Under the pieces are notes generated by a model. It was not told the DNA's origin. It saw only the letters and a program-made list of their open reading frames with translations, and ran no database searches. The translations under genes were made by a program, and so were the position numbers. From positions 2,604,001 to 2,668,000 of the forward strand of contig LR134353.1 in NCBI GenBank assembly GCA_900637135.1: a stretch of 64,000 nt of DNA, read 5' to 3'. This stretch comes from Mycolicibacterium flavescens. Its GTDB lineage: Bacteria; Actinomycetota; Actinomycetes; Mycobacteriales; Mycobacteriaceae. Shown in pieces: positions 16,268 through 28,271 of this stretch; the first letter of the stretch is position 1, and the number at the start of each line of letters is the position of its first letter.

Positions 16268-17524
16268 ATGACGCGCCGTCGCGTCCCACATCCGCGGGAC
16301 CTGGCGCCGCTGCTGCAGTTCAAGAAGCCCCAGCTGAACGCGACGCACCGCAGGCTGGCGTCGGCGCTGACGATCGAGGACCTGCGCCGCATCGCCAAGC
16401 GACGGACTCCGAAGGCGGCGTTCGATTACACCGACGGCGCCGCCGAGGACGAGCTGTCACTGGCTCGTGCGCGACAAGCTTTCCGCGACATCGAGTTTCA
16501 CCCCACCATCCTTCGTGACGTGTCGAGCGTCGACACCAGCGCGACGGTGCTCGGCGGTCCCGTCGCGCAACCGTTCGGCATCGCGCCCACCGGCTTCACC
16601 CGGCTGATGCACACCGCGGGCGAGACCGCAGGCGCCCGTGCCGCCGCGCGGGCCGGCATCCCGTTTGCGCTCTCGACGCTGGGCACCGCATCGATCGAAG
16701 ACGTCAAACAGGCTAACCCGCACGGACGCAACTGGTTTCAGCTGTACATGTGGAAGGACCGGGAGCGGTCGATGGCCCTCGTCGAACGGGCCGCCGCCGC
16801 AGGGTACGACACGCTGCTCGCCACCGTCGACGTGCCGGTCGCCGGGGCGCGCCACCGCGACACCCGCAACGGCATGTCGATCCCGCCGACGCTGACGCTG
16901 CGAACGGTGCTCGACGCCATTCCCCACCCGCGCTGGTGGTTCGACCTGCTCACCACAGAACCGTTGTCTTTCGCGTCGCTGGACCGATGGCCGGGCACTG
17001 TGGCCGAGTATCTCGACACCATGTTCGACCCCACGGTGAACTTCGACGATCTGGTGTGGATCAAGAAGCAGTGGCCGAACAAGTTGGTGGTCAAGGGAAT
17101 CCAGACGCTCGACGACGCCAGGGCCGTCGCCGAACTGGGAGTGGACGGCATCGTGCTGTCCAATCACGGTGGCCGCCAACTCGACCGCGCGCCGGTGCCA
17201 TTCCATCTGCTGCCCAGCGTCGCCGCCGAGCTCGGCGACACGACCGAGATTCTGCTGGACACCGGGGTGATGTCCGGCGCCGACATCGTCGCTGCCATTG
17301 CGCTCGGTGCGCGCTTCGTGCTGGTGGGTCGTGCCTACCTCTACGGGCTCATGGCCGGCGGCGAAGCGGGTGTCGACCGGGCCGTCGAGATCCTTACGCA
17401 GCAGGTCAGGCGGACAATGCAGCTACTCGGGGTGAGGTCGCTGAGCGAGCTGGGGCCGCGGCACGTCACGCAGCTGCATCGGCTGCGGCCCGGCGTGGCG
17501 GACCCGCCGCGCGACTTCGCCTGA
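16268..17524 (+). CDS. lldD: FMN-dependent L-lactate dehydrogenase (quinone)
   Basis: A 418-residue alpha-hydroxy-acid dehydrogenase: [17 protein letters not shown] at the N-terminus, the FMN site PFGIAPTGF, the FQLYMWKDR strand, and the active-site [13 protein letters not shown] containing the catalytic His and substrate Arg. It oxidises L-lactate to pyruvate and passes electrons to the quinone pool at the inner face of the membrane. ATG 16268 preferred over upstream GTG 16220. The neighbour (DUF1810) supports the lldD2 rather than the MftD assignment. Confidence 0.9.
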   Translation: MTRRRVPHPRDLAPLLQFKKPQLNATHRRLASALTIEDLRRIAKRRTPKAAFDYTDGAAEDELSLARARQAFRDIEFHPTILRDVSSVDTSATVLGGPVAQPFGIAPTGFTRLMHTAGETAGARAAARAGIPFALSTLGTASIEDVKQANPHGRNWFQLYMWKDRERSMALVERAAAAGYDTLLATVDVPVAGARHRDTRNGMSIPPTLTLRTVLDAIPHPRWWFDLLTTEPLSFASLDRWPGTVAEYLDTMFDPTVNFDDLVWIKKQWPNKLVVKGIQTLDDARAVAELGVDGIVLSNHGGRQLDRAPVPFHLLPSVAAELGDTTEILLDTGVMSGADIVAAIALGARFVLVGRAYLYGLMAGGEAGVDRAVEILTQQVRRTMQLLGVRSLSELGPRHVTQLHRLRPGVADPPRDFA

Positions 17525-17594
17525 GTCACTCTGACCACACAGGTCACAGCCGGTTTTCGGTGTTCGTGAGTCCCCGCTGAGTCGTAATCGTTAG

Positions 17595-18722
<1,128 letters not shown>

Positions 18723-18751
18723 CCGCACCGCGTAGATCCACCCACACAGGG

Positions 18752-18780
18752 AGCCTGCCGTTTACCCCGAACGGCAGGCT
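18752..18780 (+). terminator. Intrinsic-type hairpin after the antigen 85 gene
   Basis: AGCCTGCCGTT (18752-18762), a 7-base loop, and AACGGCAGGCT (18770-18780) form a perfect 11-bp stem 30 bp after the stop codon. It lacks a long T-tract, as is common in mycobacteria. Confidence 0.8.
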
Positions 18781-18856
18781 TCCTGCCGTCTCGGGGGTGT
18801 TTCGCGGTGCGCGTACACCGCGCGACGGGTGAGGGAACAAACCAGGTCACCCCAAG

Positions 18857-18877
18857 GTTGAGCGCAACAGACTCAAA
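18857..18877 (+). promoter_or_regulatory. HAIR element (HspR operator) upstream of lon
   Basis: TTGAGC (18858-18863), seven bases, ACTCAA (18871-18876) matches the HspR-associated inverted repeat core TTGAGT-N7-ACTCAA in 11 of 12 bases. It ends 14 bp before the lon start codon, so bound HspR would block transcription or early elongation. In Streptomyces lon belongs to the HspR regulon (established knowledge); here it is inferred from the site. Confidence 0.75.
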
Positions 18878-18890
18878 CTTTGGAGGATTG

Positions 18891-21212
<2,322 letters not shown>

Positions 21213-21225
21213 CCGCAGGACCGCG

Positions 21226-21262
21226 CTCGGGGTCGTGATCGATCGCAGGTCACGACCCTGAG
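21226..21262 (+). terminator. Hairpin terminator after lon
   Basis: CTCGGGGTCGTGA (21226-21238) pairs with TCACGACCCTGAG (21250-21262) over 13 positions with one mismatch; loop of 11 bases. It begins 14 bp after the lon stop. Confidence 0.75.
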
Positions 21263-21277
21263 CGATACCGTCGTCGT

Positions 21278-21649
21278 ATGGCGTACGACGAGGACCTGGC
21301 TCACCGCATTCGCGAACTGCTCAGCGGCGAACAAGGAGTCGAGGAGAAGGCCATGTTCGGTGGGTTGGCCTTCTTGATCGGCGGCAACATGGCGTTGGCC
21401 GCCAGCGGTCAAGGCGGCCTGATGGTGCGGGTGCCGCCCGACGACACCGCGAAGCTGTTGTCGCGCGAACACGTCGCACCGATGGTGATGGCGGGCAGAG
21501 AGATGCGCGGATGGCTGCGCGTGGACGGCGCAGGGCTGGTCACCAAGCGGCAACTGCGACCGTGGGTCATCCGCGGGACCAACTATGCCAAGAGTTTGCC
21601 CCCGAAAGAGCGCGGGTACGCCAGCCGACGTGGACGCCGCAGCACGTAA
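21278..21649 (+). CDS. TfoX/Sxy N-terminal domain protein
   Basis: A 123-residue protein with the TfoX_N pattern: MAYDEDLAHRIRELLSGE, then EKAMFGGLAFLIGGNMAL, GLMVRVPPDD, and a basic tail RGYASRRGRRST. Stand-alone TfoX_N proteins occur in many actinobacteria and are not linked to natural competence there; function unknown. Its 3' end overlaps the start of the HhH protein gene by 20 bp. Confidence 0.85.
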   Translation: MAYDEDLAHRIRELLSGEQGVEEKAMFGGLAFLIGGNMALAASGQGGLMVRVPPDDTAKLLSREHVAPMVMAGREMRGWLRVDGAGLVTKRQLRPWVIRGTNYAKSLPPKERGYASRRGRRST

Positions 21650-22277
21650 GAAGCTGGTCAAGCGCCTCCTCGAGCAGGCGGGCACGGCCTACGCCGAAGA
21701 CGCCGGTATCCGGTTGGCGGACAAGCCGATGCCGCTCTTTCAGCTGCTGACCCTGTGCATGCTGTCGAGCAAACCGATCGATGCCTCGATCGCGGTCGAA
21801 GCCGCGCGGGAGTTGTTCCGCGCGGGTCTGCGCACCCCCAAGGCCGTCCTCGACGCCGACCGCGCCGAAATGATTCGCGCCTTCGGCCGTGCTCACTACG
21901 TTCGGTACGACGAAAGCTCGGCGACCAGGCTCACCGATATTTCCAAGAGCGTTGTCGACGAATACGGCGGGGATTTACGCAATCTCGATGGGACCGAGGA
22001 TCACGACGCGACCGCGCTGAGGCGTTCACTCAAGGGATTCAAGGGTATCGGCGACACCGGCGCCGACATCTTCCTGCGGGAGGTCCAGGACACCTGGACA
22101 TGGATCCGCCCCTACTTCGACGCGCGCGCCAGCAGTACCGCGCGCAAGCTCGGACTGCCAAGTGGCAGCGACGAGCTCGCCGCGCTGGCGCCGCGCAAGT
22201 GTGCAAAGCTCGCCGGCGCCTTGGTCAAGGTGTCGCTCGACAACGACCTGCCTGACGCCGTCATGGCGCGGGAATGA
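21630..22277 (+). CDS. Endonuclease III-like HhH protein without canonical catalytic residues
   Basis: A 215-residue helical protein resembling the HhH-GPD fold: PLFQLLTLCMLSSKPIDASIAVEAARELF, then a helix-hairpin-helix FKGIGDTGADIFLREV. In Nth/MutY enzymes the hairpin is followed by a catalytic Asp (VDTH), and Nth has a Lys in the hairpin. Here those positions read T and IRPYFD, and there is no FeS cysteine cluster. It may bind DNA without glycosylase activity. Start is GTG 21630, overlapping the TfoX-like gene. It is followed closely by the DUF72 gene. Confidence 0.65.
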   Translation: MDAAARKKLVKRLLEQAGTAYAEDAGIRLADKPMPLFQLLTLCMLSSKPIDASIAVEAARELFRAGLRTPKAVLDADRAEMIRAFGRAHYVRYDESSATRLTDISKSVVDEYGGDLRNLDGTEDHDATALRRSLKGFKGIGDTGADIFLREVQDTWTWIRPYFDARASSTARKLGLPSGSDELAALAPRKCAKLAGALVKVSLDNDLPDAVMARE

Positions 22278-22281
22278 CGCG

Positions 22282-23010
22282 ATGGTGATCCGGATCGGCA
22301 CCTCGGGGTGGTCGTATGACCATTGGAAGGACGTCCTGTACCCGGCGGGGCTGCCGACGGCCAAACGGCTGGCCCGCTACGTCGAGGAGTTCGACACCGT
22401 CGAACTGAACGCCAGCTTCTACCGTTGGCCGAAGGACAGCGCGTTCGCCGGTTGGCGACAGCGGCTGCCCGACGGGTTCACGATGTCGGTGAAGGCCCAA
22501 CGCGGACTCACGCACTACCGCCGGTTACGGGAGCCGGCGCCCTGGGTCGAGCGCTTCGACCGGTGCTGGGAATTGCTCGGTGACCGCAGCGAGGCGTTGC
22601 TCGTGCAACTGCACCCGGAACTCGAGCGCGACGACGCCCGTTTGGAGCACTTCCTCAAGCTCATGCCCGATCACATTCCGGTGGCGATGGAGTTGCGGCA
22701 TCCGTCCTGGGACGACGCGGCGGTCTACGCATTGCTGGAGCGCCACGGCGCCGCCTACGTGGTGATGAGCGGTGCGGGTCTGCGCTGTGTCCCGCGGGCG
22801 ACCAGTGAGCTGGTGTACATCCGGATGCACGGCCCGGACCAGGATTCGATGTACGCGGGCTCCTACCCCGACGATGCGTTGCGGCGTTGGGCCGACCGGA
22901 TCTCGGCGTGGGAGAACGAAGGCAGACGGACGCTGGTCTATTTCAACAACGACCTGGGTGGGCACGCGGTCTGGAACGCGCAGAAGCTCAAAGCGATGCT
23001 GGCCGGCTGA
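22282..23010 (+). CDS. DUF72 family TIM-barrel protein
   Basis: A 242-residue protein with DUF72 hallmarks: IRIGTSGWSYDHWK at the N-terminus, FDTVELNASFYRWP, FTMSVKAQRGLTH, VAMELRHPSW, YIRMHG and a C-terminal VYFNNDLGGHAVWNA. The fold resembles endonuclease IV/xylose isomerase barrels; function is unproven. ATG 22282 lies 4 bp after the HhH gene stop, and the pairing of DUF72 with a DNA-repair-like protein is suggestive of nucleic acid work but not proof. Confidence 0.88.
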   Translation: MVIRIGTSGWSYDHWKDVLYPAGLPTAKRLARYVEEFDTVELNASFYRWPKDSAFAGWRQRLPDGFTMSVKAQRGLTHYRRLREPAPWVERFDRCWELLGDRSEALLVQLHPELERDDARLEHFLKLMPDHIPVAMELRHPSWDDAAVYALLERHGAAYVVMSGAGLRCVPRATSELVYIRMHGPDQDSMYAGSYPDDALRRWADRISAWENEGRRTLVYFNNDLGGHAVWNAQKLKAMLAG

Positions 23011-23065
23011 TCGGCCACCCCCGCTGCGCGGACGAAAACCGGTTCCGGCACGCTTAAGAGCCGAG

Positions 23066-23653
23066 ATGCGTGTCCTATGTCTGATGTCGGCCGTCGCGAT
23101 CCTGGTCGCGGGGTGCTCGGCCGAGCGGATCGTCACCACCGACGAACCGTTCGTGGCGTCGCCGACCTCCACGACCTCCGAAGCGCCTGCCCCGCCGCCG
23201 AACAGCGCGCACCTGGTCGACGCATTCGACTACGTCGCGCATCCAGCCGGGTCGGCCGTCTACTTCTTCACCACGCCGAGTGGACGCTGGGCGTGCGCCG
23301 TCATACCGCGTGACAAGGCGGGCTGCCAGTCGGCCGCCTCCCCGCTGTCCAGCATGAACATCACCGGCGAACCGGACACGGTGGACAACGGCGCCCGTGA
23401 ACAGGTCGCGCCGAACGCGATCATCGTCGAGCGCGAGGGTGAACCCCGCTTCGCGGCATTGGAGCAGGCGCAGTTCGTCCTCGACGACGCGAAGGTGCTG
23501 GAATTCAACCGGATCCTGGCTGTCGCCGGGTTCCGTTGCAATGTGCAGGACGCGGGCGTCTCGTGCATGAGCGAGGTGACCGGCAAGGGATTCACCTTCG
23601 CCCCCGAGGGTTTTCAGCCGCGATACACCGAGGTGCCCGCGAACGCACCGTAG
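23066..23653 (+). CDS. Predicted lipoprotein
   Basis: A 195-residue protein with a lipoprotein signal peptide: MRVLCLMSAVAILVAGCSAE, lipobox LVAGC, so the mature protein starts at Cys17. A Thr/Ser/Pro-rich linker (SPTSTTSEAPAPPPN) precedes a compact domain with FFTTPSGRWACAVIPRDKAGCQ and FRCNVQDAGVSCM. These four cysteines probably form two disulfides. Mycobacteria have many such secreted proteins; no function is known. ATG 23066. Confidence 0.85.
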   Translation: MRVLCLMSAVAILVAGCSAERIVTTDEPFVASPTSTTSEAPAPPPNSAHLVDAFDYVAHPAGSAVYFFTTPSGRWACAVIPRDKAGCQSAASPLSSMNITGEPDTVDNGAREQVAPNAIIVEREGEPRFAALEQAQFVLDDAKVLEFNRILAVAGFRCNVQDAGVSCMSEVTGKGFTFAPEGFQPRYTEVPANAP

Positions 23654-23674
23654 CGACGAGAAAGGCAGGCCCGC

Positions 23675-24472
23675 ATGAGGATCGAGCCCGGAAAGGTCGC
23701 CGTCGTCACCGGCGGAACCAGTGGAATCGGTTTGGCGCTCGCCACGCATCTGGTGGGTCGCGGCGTCGACGTGGTGATCGCCGACATCCGTGAGGATGCG
23801 ATACCCGCGGCGGTCGACGCACTGTCCGGTCACGAGGGGGCAGTGACCGGGGTACGCGTCGACGTGCGTGACGCGGTCGATGTCGATGCGCTGGCGGCGC
23901 ACACTTTGGACCGCTTCGGACGCGTCGATCTGGTGTGCAACAACGCCGGGGTGGTGTGCGAACATACGCCGGGGTGGGAGCAGCGGATCGAGACGTGGCG
24001 GTGGGTCATCGACGTCAAGCTGATGGGTGTCGTACACGGGGTGAAGACCTTCACTCCGCTGTTCGTCGCGCAACGCTCCGGGCACTTCCTCAACACCGCG
24101 TCCGCGGGCGGGCTCATCCCGCTGCCCAACCTCGGGCCGTACAACGCGACCATGCACGCCGTCGTCGGATTGACGGAGACGCTCGACATCGAACTGCGCT
24201 CCGTCTCAAGCGATATGGGTGCGACCGTGTTGTGCCCCGGACTGGTGGACACGCCGCTGGGACCCAACTCGGCGAGTCTTACCCCGCCGGGGGCGGTCAG
24301 CGTCCCCAACGACCGGAACGATGACGCGATGCGTGGTGCGATCAGCCCCGCCGTGGTCGCCGATGCCGCGATCGCCGCGGTGGAGGCCGGTCGGGTCCAT
24401 GCCGTCGTCGGTCCGGGCGCGGCGGAGGCGGCCCGCCAGCGCCTCGACGCGCTGTTGGCAGACCTCGACTGA
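23675..24472 (+). CDS. Short-chain dehydrogenase/reductase with altered catalytic lysine
   Basis: A 265-residue classical SDR: cofactor loop TGGTSGIG, acidic residue ADIRED after strand 2 suggesting NAD preference, NNAG, and the catalytic Ser in NTASAGG. The usual YxxxK is YNATM here, so the catalytic Lys is replaced by Met. Either the enzyme works with a substitute residue or it is impaired. Substrate unknown. It sits convergent to the CoA-transferase/thiolase-like operon, an arrangement I recall for M. tuberculosis Rv1865c-Rv1867. Confidence 0.88.
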   Translation: MRIEPGKVAVVTGGTSGIGLALATHLVGRGVDVVIADIREDAIPAAVDALSGHEGAVTGVRVDVRDAVDVDALAAHTLDRFGRVDLVCNNAGVVCEHTPGWEQRIETWRWVIDVKLMGVVHGVKTFTPLFVAQRSGHFLNTASAGGLIPLPNLGPYNATMHAVVGLTETLDIELRSVSSDMGATVLCPGLVDTPLGPNSASLTPPGAVSVPNDRNDDAMRGAISPAVVADAAIAAVEAGRVHAVVGPGAAEAARQRLDALLADLD

Positions 24473-24495
24473 CTACCGCAACGCGGCCGATCCGG

Positions 24496-25965
24496 CTACC
24501 TCAATGCGGCCGTACCGTCCGGATTGACCTGGACCTTCGCGCCCGAGATGTCCTCCTCAACCGTCGCCGCCGCCCCCGCCGCGTCTGAGATGACCGCCAG
24601 CACCCGCTCGTCGTCGGGGGTCCGAACCGCGAGGAATGCCTTCTCCGGTGAGCCCTCGCGGTCGAACGGTGTCGTCCACGTCTCCACGGTGCCCACCCCG
24701 GCCCAGTCCACGAGCGCCGTTCGGGTCGGCTCGCGGTCGACCTCCGATTGCACGTCTTCCCAACGAAACTCGTGTGGCGGCGGTTCGGTGCCGTAAATGC
24801 CGAAGCTGTGCTTGGTGAGGTATCCGCCGTTGGCGGTGATCAACCCGAGCTGGCCGGGGGCGGCGAGGAGTCGTTCGGCCATGGTCGCGATCGAGTGAGT
24901 GACGTAGTTGTTCCACGGCCCGCCCGCGAAGGTCAGCCCGCCGGTCACCGTCAGCGGTCTGGCGGGGTCTGCGATCGGGAGGCCGAGCTCGTTGGCGGCC
25001 ACCTGAACCGCCGAAGGGAAGCACGAGTAGACGTCGACGAGCCCGACATCGTCGATGCCGACCTCGGCCAGTTCCAAGGCCCGCCGCCCCCCGATCCGAA
25101 TCGCAGGAGACGTGGAGAACTCCGCGCGCTCGCCGATCGCATAGGTATCGTGCGCGTCGGTGCCCGAGTACGGGAACACCCAACGGTCCCTGGGGATCTG
25201 CAGATGCGTGGCCTTGTCTGCCGAGGTGAGCACCAGCACCGCAGCCTGGTCGACCATGTTGTTGGAGTTCATCAGCTTCGGATAGGGCCAGCTGATCATC
25301 CGGTTGCCCGGTCCGGCCTGCCAGATCTGCTCGGCCGGCACCGCGTCTCGGACCCACGCGTGGGGGTTGTCCGCGGCGACCGCACTGAATTGTGCCCACA
25401 GCTCACCGATCCGGCGTCGGTGCTCCTCGTCGGACTCGCCCGCGGCGATACGCAGGGCTTGCTCGAACATCGGGTAGACATAGGCAGGCCGGTCCAGGCT
25501 GATCTTGATTTCGGCGGGCCCGGCCATCGGGACCCCTTCGTCGGCGCCCTCGGCCATCGGGACGGACTCGTCCTGGCGCGGCCAGTCCGGCCGCACGCCC
25601 TTGGCGCGCAGCCGGCTTCGGGTGCGCCAGGCTTCACCGCCCGCGATCAGAACCACCTCGGCCCGACCGTTCTGGATGTCTCGGCACGCCTCGTTGACCA
25701 GCGACTGCGGCGTATTACCGCCGACCCCTGTATAGCGGGTCGCGGCGTTGTCGGCGTGGAGGCGTTGCGCGAGAAGCAATCCGGGATCGCGGTACCGCCA
25801 CGAAAGGAGATTGACCACCCGAACCGAGTCGGCTGCCTCAAGGACCCTGGGGTCCGCTGCTTGGCGTGCGGCCGCGACCATCAGGTCGATCGGCGACACG
25901 TCGGGGTTCTCGTCGCGCTGGTTGACTTGTCCGTAGCCGACCAACACCGGCGTCCTGGCTTCCAT
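24496..25965 (-). CDS. Thiolase-like protein (acetyl-CoA acetyltransferase family, atypical)
   Basis: A 489-residue thiolase-superfamily protein: RTPVLVGYGQVNQRDENPDVSPIDLMVAAARQA, RIGGRRALELAEVGIDDVGLVDVYSCFPSAVQ, GGLTFAGGPWNNYVTHSIATMAERL, and a C-terminal extra domain of ~100 residues. The nucleophilic Cys expected after strand 3 is missing (GGNTPQSLVNEACRDI has none at that place). The His/Cys of the C-terminal loops are also not canonical (GGYLTKHSFGIY). It may bind acyl-CoA or catalyse different chemistry, like the mycobacterial thiolase-like proteins. ATG 25965 overlaps the upstream stop as TGATG. Confidence 0.87.
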   Translation of the reverse strand: MEARTPVLVGYGQVNQRDENPDVSPIDLMVAAARQAADPRVLEAADSVRVVNLLSWRYRDPGLLLAQRLHADNAATRYTGVGGNTPQSLVNEACRDIQNGRAEVVLIAGGEAWRTRSRLRAKGVRPDWPRQDESVPMAEGADEGVPMAGPAEIKISLDRPAYVYPMFEQALRIAAGESDEEHRRRIGELWAQFSAVAADNPHAWVRDAVPAEQIWQAGPGNRMISWPYPKLMNSNNMVDQAAVLVLTSADKATHLQIPRDRWVFPYSGTDAHDTYAIGERAEFSTSPAIRIGGRRALELAEVGIDDVGLVDVYSCFPSAVQVAANELGLPIADPARPLTVTGGLTFAGGPWNNYVTHSIATMAERLLAAPGQLGLITANGGYLTKHSFGIYGTEPPPHEFRWEDVQSEVDREPTRTALVDWAGVGTVETWTTPFDREGSPEKAFLAVRTPDDERVLAVISDAAGAAATVEEDISGAKVQVNPDGTAALR

Positions 25966-28271
25966 CACGGCCTTTCTCGGTATGCGAAGAGCGTGCCGTC
26001 GGCGATGAGCCGATCGGTCTCCTCGGCGGGGATGTCGAGGATCTGCCGGCAGATCTCACGGGTCTGCTCCCCCGGCATGGGCGCGGGCCTCAGCAGGGCG
26101 GGAGGGATGTTCGTGTACGGCGCCGGCCCCGTTTCGGTGAGTATGGGCGCGTCGAAAAGCGGATGCTCCATGTCGGAGTACAGCTTTCGGTGCCGCACCT
26201 GCGGGTCGGCAGGCACATCGACGGCACGGTTCATCGGCGCGGCGGCGATCCCGGCGTCCTGCAAAGTGCGCGCCACCACGGTCTTGTCGCGGGTGCGGGT
26301 CCATTCCGCGGTGTCGACGCCGCCGGTGACCGATCCCAGTGCGGCGTGGTCGATCTCGCAGCGCAGCGAGATCACGCACCACTCGTCGTCACCGGCGCAC
26401 GGGTACACACCGTGCGCCGCTGTGTCGTCGACGACGGGCAGGCCTGCCGCACCCGCGGACTCGGTGACGTAGCGGGTTGCCAGTTGGCTGACCGCGGCCT
26501 CGGCCTGCGAGACGTGTACGTGTGCGGGCTGTCCGGTTCGCTCGCGCCGGATCAGCGCGGCCAGTGCGGCGATCGCGGTGAGCCGCGCCGACACGTGGTC
26601 CGGGAAGATCGTCGTCGCATCGTAGAAGCCGCCGTCGGCAGACGCCCACAACGCGGTGACCCCGGTGGTGGCCCGCACCAGCGGCCCGTACCCCATGCGC
26701 GAGCTCCACGGACCGGCCACGCCGAAGGCGCTGCTCTCCCCGAGCACGATGCGCGGATTCAGCTCCCGCAGACGGTCATAGGAGAACCCCAGCGATGCAA
26801 GCGTTCCCGGCTTGAAGTTGGCGAACACGGCGTCGGCGCCTGTGACCAGGCGAGCAAACAGGTCGGCGCCCGCGGGCGTACGCAGGTCGAGCCCCAGGCT
26901 CTGCTCGTTGCGGTGGGTCAGCGCCCAGGACCTGCTCATCACCTGACCGGGCGGGGCCTGGCGCAGCCCGTCGGGATAGGCGGCGCTCTCGATCTTGACC
27001 ACCTCGGCGCCGAGGTCGGCGAACAACCTGCCCAGCTCGCCCCCGGCGACGATGACGCCGAGGTCGAGGATGCGCATCCCCTCGAAAGGACGCTGCGGCG
27101 CGACCGTACCCTGCGATGCTGTCACCGATGACGGTGTGGCCCAGGCGGGTTCGTCAGCGCCGGGAGCGGGGGCCAACCACCTCAGGCCGCGATGATGGCC
27201 GTCGACGACGAACGGTCCCACCGGGGCGACGACATCGGCGCCCGGGGCGAACTCGGCGGTGGTCAGCGCACCGACCGCGCGGAAGTGCTCGGAGGCCAGT
27301 GTCTCCGTGGGGGTGAGCACGGCCGCGATGGGAACGCCCCGCTCTTGTCCCTCGGTGACCAGAGCCTCCATGGTCTGGTTTGCGACGAAATCGCCGATCA
27401 AGGCGTTGAGTTCGCGAGATGCCCCATACCGCGCCGCGATCGTGTCGAACTTGGGGTCGGCGAACTGTTCGGGTTCACCCAGCCAGGCGCGCATGCCCTG
27501 CCACTGGCGCGGGGACAGCAGGCAGATCCGTACATGTCCGTCCTTGCAAGCGAAGATCGGATAGATGTTCTGGTTGCGTGGTCTGCCGCGCCAGATTTCG
27601 GTGGTCTTCTTGACGCCGACGGCCGCCTGACCTTCTGATCCGAACGGCGGATCCAGCGACTGGAGCACCGCCTCGAACCGGGAGAAGTCGATGTAATCGC
27701 CTGTCCCAGTCCGTAACCGGTGGTAGTAGGCGGCCAGCGCTGCCCATGCCGCCTGTGTCGCAGCGGTTCCCGATGCCAGTCCGACCGGGGGAAGCACCGG
27801 GGTGCCGGCCGTCGGCCCGGTACGCGACAGTGCCGTCGACAACGCGTACAACACGGGGTCGGTGGCCCGCCACGAGGCATACGGCCCGTCGGCGCCGAAG
27901 TCCGTGACCGATAACACGACGAGGTGGCCGAACTGTTGAGCCAGGGCGGCGCACGATGTTCCGAATTGGACTGCCCCGCCGGGTCTTCCGCCGTCGACGA
28001 CGATATCGGCGGTGCCCGCCAAATCCCGCAGTGCCCCGCGGCCGTCGGGGCTGGCGGGGTCCAGAACCGCGCACCGCTTGTTCGCGTTGTGCAAGCGGAA
28101 CGGAATACTCGCTCCGGCCACCGCCGGGAGCGCCTGCCGGTCGGACCGCCCACCGGGCGGCTCGATCTTCAGGACATCGGCTCCGAGGTCGGCGTAGAGC
28201 CGGCTCACTCCGTCGGATTCGGCGCCGCCGAGGTCGAGCACCCGCACGGATGCCAGCAGTGGTTCGCTCAT
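25965..28271 (-). CDS. Double-domain family III CoA-transferase (CaiB/BaiF)
   Basis: A 768-residue protein made of two tandem CoA-transferase family III domains. Domain 1 starts VRVLDLGGAESDGVSRLYADLGADVLKIEPPGG; domain 2, from about residue 390, starts MRILDLGVIVAGGELGRLFADLGAEVVKIE. Such enzymes move CoA between carboxylic acids or racemise 2-methylacyl-CoA. A fused pair could act as an intramolecular pseudo-dimer. The ATG at 28271 overlaps the stop of the LLM oxidoreductase gene (ATGA). The gene forms an operon with the flanking LLM and thiolase-like genes; from memory, Rv1866 has the same fused layout. Confidence 0.9.
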   Translation of the reverse strand: MSEPLLASVRVLDLGGAESDGVSRLYADLGADVLKIEPPGGRSDRQALPAVAGASIPFRLHNANKRCAVLDPASPDGRGALRDLAGTADIVVDGGRPGGAVQFGTSCAALAQQFGHLVVLSVTDFGADGPYASWRATDPVLYALSTALSRTGPTAGTPVLPPVGLASGTAATQAAWAALAAYYHRLRTGTGDYIDFSRFEAVLQSLDPPFGSEGQAAVGVKKTTEIWRGRPRNQNIYPIFACKDGHVRICLLSPRQWQGMRAWLGEPEQFADPKFDTIAARYGASRELNALIGDFVANQTMEALVTEGQERGVPIAAVLTPTETLASEHFRAVGALTTAEFAPGADVVAPVGPFVVDGHHRGLRWLAPAPGADEPAWATPSSVTASQGTVAPQRPFEGMRILDLGVIVAGGELGRLFADLGAEVVKIESAAYPDGLRQAPPGQVMSRSWALTHRNEQSLGLDLRTPAGADLFARLVTGADAVFANFKPGTLASLGFSYDRLRELNPRIVLGESSAFGVAGPWSSRMGYGPLVRATTGVTALWASADGGFYDATTIFPDHVSARLTAIAALAALIRRERTGQPAHVHVSQAEAAVSQLATRYVTESAGAAGLPVVDDTAAHGVYPCAGDDEWCVISLRCEIDHAALGSVTGGVDTAEWTRTRDKTVVARTLQDAGIAAAPMNRAVDVPADPQVRHRKLYSDMEHPLFDAPILTETGPAPYTNIPPALLRPAPMPGEQTREICRQILDIPAEETDRLIADGTLFAYRERP

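Noticed and set aside
17532..17546. TGACC-ACACA-GGTCA hairpin after lldD as a terminator
   Set aside because: The stem is only five pairs, with a weak T run some distance away; too weak to call.
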